Assembly (NCBI GenBank): GCA_020637985.1
Contig: JACKJK010000005.1
Span: 343,519-407,518 of the forward strand
Direction of reading: 5' to 3'
Source: Rhodobiaceae bacterium
GTDB taxonomy: Bacteria > Pseudomonadota > Alphaproteobacteria > Rhizobiales > Tepidamorphaceae
Length of the DNA: 64,000 nucleotides
Under the pieces are notes generated by a model. It searched no databases, was not told the DNA's origin, and saw only the letters and a list, made by a program, of their open reading frames with translations. Of this stretch, positions 59,971-64,000 are shown in pieces. Each line of letters begins with the position of its first letter. The stretch's first letter is position 1. The position numbers and the translations under genes were made by a program.

Positions 59971-61116
59971 TCAGGCGGCGGCCGCGCGAGCCCGGAATTC
60001 TGCCCGCAGCACGTCGATGGGCTGCCGCTTGCCGGCGTCCTCGTAGTGCCAGTAGGTCCAGCCGTTGCAGGCGTCCAGCCCCTGCACATGCGCGCCCGCC
60101 TTGTGGATCGAACCGGCGAAACCGGCAACGTCCAGCGTACCGTCGACGCGCACCGTCGCCGCGTGGCGGCCTTTCGAATCGGTCAGCACCATGCCGGGCG
60201 TGACCAGTCCGTTCTCGATCAGCGTACCGAAGGCGACGCGCGGCTCGGCACGCTTGCTCGCCGCCATCGCCAGCGCCTCGCCGGGCACCGGCTCGATCGA
60301 CGCGATGCGCTCTTCGGCAAAGCGCGCATAGGCGCTTTCGCGTTCGAGACCGATGAAATGACGTCCCAGCTTTTTTGCAACCGCCCCGGTCGTGCCGGTG
60401 CCGAAGAACGGGTCGAGCACCACGTCGCCGGGCTTCGAGGAGGCAAGCAGCACCCGCGCCAGCAGCGATTCCGGCTTCTGCGTCGGGTGCGCCTTGTTGC
60501 CGTCCTCGTCCTTCAGCCGTTCGCCGCCGGTGCACAGCGGAAACAGCCAGTCTGAACGCATCTGCACCCCGTCGTTGAGCGCCTTCATGGCTTCGTAGTT
60601 GAAGGTGTATCCCTTCGCGTCGGCATCGCGTGACGCCCAGATCAGCGTCTCGTGGGCATTGGTGAAGCGCTTGCCGCGGAAATTCGGCATCGGGTTGGTC
60701 TTGCGCCAGATGACGTCGTTGAGCACCCAGAAGCCGAGGTCCTGCAGGCTCGCCCCGACGCGGAAGATGTTGTGGTAGGAGCCGATCACCCACAGCGTGC
60801 CGTGCGGCTTGAGTACGCGCCGGCAGGCCAGCAGCCAGGCGCGCGTGAAGGCGTCGTAGTGCTCGAAGCTGGAGAACTTGTCCCAGTCGTCGTCGACCGC
60901 ATCGACCTTCGAGTTGTCCGGCCGGTGCAGCGCGCCATCGAGCTGCAGGTAGTAAGGCGGATCGGCGAAAACCAGGTCGACGGACTTTTCCGGCAGCTTC
61001 GCCATCTCGGCGACGCAGTCGCCGACATGGATCCGGTCGAGGAAGGAAACGAGTTCGGGATGGTGGCCGCCGGCCGCAACGGCCCCGCCAGCCTTCGCTT
61101 TCGCGCTGGAACGCAT
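59971..61116 (-). CDS. ccrM: CcrM-type GANTC adenine methyltransferase
   Basis: Cell-cycle DNA methyltransferase that methylates adenine in GANTC, solitary (no restriction partner). 381 residues with the amino-group methyltransferase order: DPPY at 52-55 and FxGxG in DPFFGTG at 235-241, then a C-terminal RAMA-like domain (from about 295) with GMVLTDSKGRHAATVR. NPMPNFRGKRFTNAHETLIW is a typical CcrM stretch. The ATG at 61116 is favoured over a TTG 33 bases upstream. A CtrA-like box at 61179-61194 lies 63-78 bases before it. The essential cell-cycle role is known in Caulobacter, Brucella and Sinorhizobium. Confidence 0.94.
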   Translation of the reverse strand: MRSSAKAKAGGAVAAGGHHPELVSFLDRIHVGDCVAEMAKLPEKSVDLVFADPPYYLQLDGALHRPDNSKVDAVDDDWDKFSSFEHYDAFTRAWLLACRRVLKPHGTLWVIGSYHNIFRVGASLQDLGFWVLNDVIWRKTNPMPNFRGKRFTNAHETLIWASRDADAKGYTFNYEAMKALNDGVQMRSDWLFPLCTGGERLKDEDGNKAHPTQKPESLLARVLLASSKPGDVVLDPFFGTGTTGAVAKKLGRHFIGLERESAYARFAEERIASIEPVPGEALAMAASKRAEPRVAFGTLIENGLVTPGMVLTDSKGRHAATVRVDGTLDVAGFAGSIHKAGAHVQGLDACNGWTYWHYEDAGKRQPIDVLRAEFRARAAAA

Positions 61117-61178
61117 ACGCAACTGACCCTTTACGCAGAACTTGAACAAGGTACTGGCGGACAGGGTAAACGGGCGTG

Positions 61179-61194
61179 GTAAAGCAGGGTTTAA
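61179..61194 (-). promoter_or_regulatory. CtrA-like box upstream of ccrM
   Basis: On the minus strand TTAA-ACCCTGC-TTTAC matches the CtrA consensus TTAA-N7-TTAAC with one mismatch. A second TTTAC half-site follows 8 bases after the first. The box lies between rnhB and ccrM, 63 bases upstream of the ccrM ATG. CtrA control of ccrM is established in Caulobacter and Brucella; here it is inferred. Confidence 0.55.
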
Positions 61195-61203
61195 CCGCGG
61201 CGC

Positions 61204-61854
61204 TTACGCGGACGGTCCTTGCAGGAGGCGCGCGACGGGCGCGAACGTCGCCCGGTGGATGGGGCAGGGGCCGAGGCGCTTCAGCGCGGCCAGATGCGCC
61301 GCCGTGCCATATCCCATGTGCTGAGCGAAACCGTAGCCGGGATAGGCGCGTTCGGCGCGCACCATCAGCCGGTCGCGCGCCACCTTGGCAACGATGGAGG
61401 CGGCCGAGATCGCGGCGTGGCGTGCATCCCCTTTGATGACCGCGATCGACATCGCCTCGCGCCCGGGCAGTTGGTCGCGCCCGTCGACGAGGACGGTTTC
61501 GGGAACGAGAGCAAGCCCGTCGACGGCCCGGTTCATCGCCCACAGCGTGGCGGCGCGGATGTCGGTTGCCGCGATGCGGGCAGGCGATGCCGCGCAGAGC
61601 GACACGGTTGCGCAGACCAATATGTCGACGAACAGCGCCTCGCGCCGCGCCGCGCTCAGCGCCTTGGAATCATCGAGGCCGTCCGGAACGCGCGTCGGAT
61701 CGAGGATCACTGCGGCGGCAACGACGGGTCCCGCCAGCGGCCCGCGACCGGCTTCGTCGACACCGGCGATCCTTGGCGATACGCCCGGCAGCGGATCGCC
61801 CGGCCTGCGGATGTCGCGGAAGAGATCGCTGGTCGGTTCGCGCCGTCGTGCCAT
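61204..61854 (-). CDS. rnhB: Ribonuclease HII
   Basis: Ribonuclease that cleaves RNA-DNA junctions and misincorporated ribonucleotides. It has 216 residues with the active-site Asp33 and Glu34 in GVDEAGRGPLAGPVVAAAV, the DSKALSAARREAL motif, and the further acidic residue in LVDGRDQLPG. KVARDRLMVRAERAYPGYGF is also typical. It is transcribed toward ccrM with 87 bases between; the short gap contains the CtrA-like box, so the two genes are at least partly independent. The adjacent upstream region is rich in repeats. Confidence 0.95.
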   Translation of the reverse strand: MARRREPTSDLFRDIRRPGDPLPGVSPRIAGVDEAGRGPLAGPVVAAAVILDPTRVPDGLDDSKALSAARREALFVDILVCATVSLCAASPARIAATDIRAATLWAMNRAVDGLALVPETVLVDGRDQLPGREAMSIAVIKGDARHAAISAASIVAKVARDRLMVRAERAYPGYGFAQHMGYGTAAHLAALKRLGPCPIHRATFAPVARLLQGPSA

Positions 61855-62003
61855 CGCCCGACTGAGCCAGACTCGGGCGTAGCGGGCAAGCGTGGCGTCA
61901 GGCTTTCGTTCAGGATATGGCTGGGTTGCAAATCACCGTCATGTCCGGGCGCCGCATTGGTGCGTGACCCGGCATTGAGGGCGCGATGCGCCGCCAACAA
62001 ACA

Positions 62004-62179
62004 CTGGATTCCGGCTTTCGCCGCAATGACGTGGTGCAGGACGGATATGTCGCGCGTATGCCTTCGCGCATGCGTCTTGCGGATGCGTCCCTGCATCAGC
62101 TGCAACCTTTGCCGGCATCCCGGCATGATCGCCAACGTTCCGGTACCCGGTCGTCATTCCGGCGAAAGCCGGAATCCAG
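62004..62179. repeat. Inverted pair of REP-like stem-loop repeats
   Basis: Two 27-base sequences, at 62004-62030 and 62153-62179, are inverted copies differing at one position. Each contains an ATTCCGGC/GCCGGAAT hairpin with a four-base GAAA or TTTC loop. They flank about 120 bases. Paired REP-like elements of this sequence (CTGGATTCCGGC...) occur in many alphaproteobacterial intergenic regions. Confidence 0.7.
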
Positions 62180-62213
62180 GGGCGAATGCGCAACGGGCCT
62201 ACATTGTCGTGCC

Positions 62214-62256
62214 GCATGATCTTGTCTGAAAAGTCAGCGACTTTTCCCGATCATGC
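62214..62256. repeat. RIME-like palindrome adjoining the radical SAM stop codon
   Basis: Outer arms GCATGATC (62214-62221) and GATCATGC (62249-62256) are perfectly complementary, and inner arms AAAAGT (62229-62234) and ACTTTT (62240-62245) form a second stem over a 5-base loop. This outer GCATGATC plus inner AAAAGT...ACTTTT layout is typical of rhizobial intergenic palindromes. It sits directly against the radical SAM stop codon. Confidence 0.7.
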
Positions 62257-63390
62257 TCAGAACAGCGCCAGCTGCGCGCCGCGCTTCAGCGGCTTCTCGA
62301 ACAGGTCTGCGCGCAGCCGCGTGCGTTCGAGGTTCAGCTTGTTCTTCTCCGCCGCGATCTCGAAGCGCCGCCCGATCGCCCAGGCAAGCGGCCCCGTGCC
62401 GCGCATGCGGGTGGTATAGTCGGAATCGTAGTCGTTGCCGCCGCGCATCTGCCTAATCAGCGACATGACGCGGCCTGCACGGTCCGGCACGTTGCAATTG
62501 AGCCAGTCGACGAACAGGTCGCGCACCTCCAGCGGCAGCCGCAGCATGACATAGCCGGCTTCGCGCGCACCCGCCGCGGATGCCGCCGCCAGGATCGCCT
62601 CGATCTCGGCGTCGTTGAGGCCGGGGATGACGGGGGCCGCCATCACGGCGGTGGGGATGCCGGCCTCCGAAAGTCTCAGGATCGCTTCCAGCCGCCGCTG
62701 CGGGGTCGAGGCGCGCGGCTCCATCTGCCGCGACAGCTTGCGGTCGAGTGTGGTGATCGACAGCGCCACCTTGACCAGCCCCTTCTCCGCCATCGGTGCG
62801 AGGATATCGATGTCGCGGGTGACGAGGTGGTTCTTGGTGACGATGCCGACGGGGTGGTTGCAGCGCGCCAGCACTTCCAGGATGCGCCGTGTGATGCGGT
62901 GCGTGCGCTCGATGGGCTGGTAGGGATCGGTGTTGGTGCCCAGCGCAATGGTGCGCGGTGTATAGCCGGGCGCGGCGAGTTCCTTTTCCAGCAGTTCCGC
63001 GGCGTTCGGCTTGGCGAACAGTTTTGTCTCGAAGTCGAGCCCTGGCGACAGCCCCATGTAGGCGTGGGTGGGCCGCGCGTAGCAATAGGCGCAGCCGTGC
63101 TCGCAGCCGCGGTAGGGGTTGATCGAGCGGTCGAAGGAAATGTCCGGCGACTGGTTGCGGGTGATGATGGCGCGCGGGGTTTCCAGCGCCACCTGCGTCT
63201 TCAACCCGGGCAGCTCGTCGAGGCTGCCCCAGCCGTCGTCGAAACTGTCCAGCCGGAAGCGCTCGTAGCGCCCGCTGGCGTTGGTCGCGCTGCCGCGACC
63301 GCGCCGCTGGCCCGGCAACACGAAGCCCGCTTCCGAGTCCGGCTGAGGCGGCGCGTTGGACAGGTCCCCGGCATCGTTGGTGGTCCGCAT
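62257..63390 (-). CDS. PA0069 family radical SAM protein
   Basis: 377-residue radical SAM enzyme of the PA0069/Rv2578c family, related to spore photoproduct lyase. The cluster-binding Cys are Cys96, Cys100 and Cys103 in PYRGCEHGCAYCYARPTHA. Other family blocks are FETKLFAKPNAAELLEKEL, LGTNTDPYQPIERTHRITRR and the C-terminal RVMSLIRQMRGGNDYDSDYT. A spore photoproduct lyase-like repair function is possible but unproven, and this organism is unlikely to sporulate. The ATG at 63390 has GGAGA 6 bases upstream. It diverges from the glycosyltransferase gene. Confidence 0.9.
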   Translation of the reverse strand: MRTTNDAGDLSNAPPQPDSEAGFVLPGQRRGRGSATNASGRYERFRLDSFDDGWGSLDELPGLKTQVALETPRAIITRNQSPDISFDRSINPYRGCEHGCAYCYARPTHAYMGLSPGLDFETKLFAKPNAAELLEKELAAPGYTPRTIALGTNTDPYQPIERTHRITRRILEVLARCNHPVGIVTKNHLVTRDIDILAPMAEKGLVKVALSITTLDRKLSRQMEPRASTPQRRLEAILRLSEAGIPTAVMAAPVIPGLNDAEIEAILAAASAAGAREAGYVMLRLPLEVRDLFVDWLNCNVPDRAGRVMSLIRQMRGGNDYDSDYTTRMRGTGPLAWAIGRRFEIAAEKNKLNLERTRLRADLFEKPLKRGAQLALF

Positions 63391-63524
63391 GACGGTCTCC
63401 TCGAGACTGTCTGTGTGAGTCGAGAAAGAACATAACAGGAACATAAAGATATTTCAACGGCGGCTGCGGCGCCTGTGGGGATGCGACTATCCATGCTGCA
63501 CCGCAACATGCTATAAGGCGCGCC

Positions 63525-64000
63525 ATGTTGAGCGTTGTCATCCCGACCCTGAACGCCGAGGACACCCTGGCCGCGTGCCTGTCGGCGCTCGTCCACGCCG
63601 CAGCCGACGGCATGGTCGCCGAGGTCGTCATCGCCGATTGCGGTTCGACCGACCTCGGCCCTTTGATCGCCGACGAACTGGGCTGCGAGGTGGTGACGGT
63701 GCCGCGTGGCCGCGGCACACAGCTTGCCGAAGGCGCGAAGGCCGCCCGCCGCGGGCGGTGGCTGATGTTCCTGCACGCCGACACGGTGCTGGAGGAGGGT
63801 TGGCACAACGAGGTGCGTTCGTTCATCGAGGCTTGCGAGATGCGCGGGCGCGAACAGGCCGCTGCCTTCGCCTTCCGCCTCGACGACTTCGGTCCCCGCG
63901 CGCGCCTTCTGGAACGCATGGTGGCGCTGCGCTGCGCGCTGTTCGCGCTGCCCTATGGCGACCAGGGCCTGATCCTCTCTCGCAGGCTCTACGACAGCCT
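63525..64000 (+). CDS. Family 2 glycosyltransferase (TIGR04283-type), partial at the window edge
   Basis: N-terminal about 158 residues of a GT-A glycosyltransferase; the gene runs off the right end. It has MLSVVIPTLNAEDTLAACLS, the DCGSTD nucleotide-sugar loop (EVVIADCGSTDLGPL), GRGTQLAEGAKAARRGRWLM and the DxD-like LHADT motif for metal. The GRGxQ and LHADT blocks are typical of the TIGR04283 group. An acceptor cannot be predicted. The ATG is 134 bases from the divergent radical SAM start. Confidence 0.88.
   Translation, partial: MLSVVIPTLNAEDTLAACLSALVHAAADGMVAEVVIADCGSTDLGPLIADELGCEVVTVPRGRGTQLAEGAKAARRGRWLMFLHADTVLEEGWHNEVRSFIEACEMRGREQAAAFAFRLDDFGPRARLLERMVALRCALFALPYGDQGLILSRRLYDS

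Larger units (their letters stand above)
61855..62256. other. Repeat-rich gene-free region between rnhB and the radical SAM gene
   Basis: 402 bases with no credible gene on either strand. They carry a pair of inverted REP-like stem-loops (62004-62030 and 62153-62179) and an RIME-like palindrome (62214-62256) that abuts the radical SAM stop codon. A weaker CCGGG...CCCGG stem is present at 61945-61972. The promoter of rnhB should lie at its left end, but no clear consensus was found. Confidence 0.7.

Noticed and set aside
1..64000. CRISPR arrays, prophage, insertion sequences, tRNA or rRNA genes
   Set aside because: Read through for regularly spaced repeats, transposase or integrase motifs, and tRNA TΨC-like GGTTCGAATCC patterns; none was convincing.

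Overview
This window reads as a stretch of the main chromosome of a high-GC alphaproteobacterium, most likely a member of the Hyphomicrobiales (Rhizobiales) close to the Phyllobacteriaceae/Mesorhizobium type. The evidence is a CcrM-type GANTC methyltransferase with a CtrA-like box in front of it, a split b/b' ATP synthase, the pmbA-cysQ-DUF4170-DUF374-waaA-lpxK-DUF2093 block, IalB, DUF1127 and DUF6101 proteins, DciA, and intergenic palindromes of the rhizobial RIME/REP type. Genus is an inference; no rRNA or tRNA gene was seen. Genes are tightly packed, with many 4-base overlaps, and the only truncated genes are the two cut by the window edges.

Layout. 0-10.4 kb: purD (partial) diverges from xseA-DUF2093. 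These meet a minus-strand envelope block of pmbA, a cysQ-like phosphatase, DUF4170, an MsbA-like exporter, a DUF374 acyltransferase, waaA (Kdo transferase) and lpxK. 10.6-16.5 kb: DUF6101, then an ABM monooxygenase, an RLAN/RimK ATP-grasp ligase and a GNAT-C39 peptidase fusion that look inserted beside ubiA, then a PAN-domain secreted protein and a GNAT. 16.5-25 kb: rsmE, gshA, an EamA transporter, a LysR/DUF1127 divergent pair, DUF937, a 54-residue lipoprotein too short for most gene callers, tldD and ialB.

25.6-32.3 kb is a cytochrome aa3 oxidase operon (ctaC, ctaD, ctaB, coxF, ctaG, ctaE) followed by DUF983 and SURF1. 32.4-43.3 kb holds thrC, an M16 peptidase, a GNAT, a membrane EAL phosphodiesterase with a degenerate GGDEF domain, an AlgH-family protein, a DsbD N-terminal domain protein and a peroxiredoxin, then rnhA-thrB-ispH on the minus strand. 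43.5-49.6 kb is a lipoprotein and the glycine cleavage operon (gcvT, gcvH, an OsmC-family gene, gcvPA, gcvPB), which has a clear sigma-70 type promoter and a tandem glycine riboswitch.

49.6-53.8 kb: a RidA protein, a 3-methyladenine glycosylase and the F0 ATP synthase operon (atpI-B-E-F'-F) with a near-consensus promoter and a bidirectional terminator. 53.9-64 kb is a chromosome-maintenance cluster (smc, a DsbA-like thioredoxin, dciA, mutY, ccrM, rnhB), then a repeat-rich intergenic region, a PA0069-type radical SAM protein and the start of a family 2 glycosyltransferase.

Most of the window is ordinary core genome. The least explained elements are the RLAN-RimK plus GNAT-C39 gene pair (a predicted peptide ligation and cleavage module with no known substrate), the OsmC gene inside the glycine-riboswitch operon, the CtrA-like box before ccrM, and the intergenic palindromes. 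I found no CRISPR array, prophage, insertion sequence or toxin-antitoxin locus.
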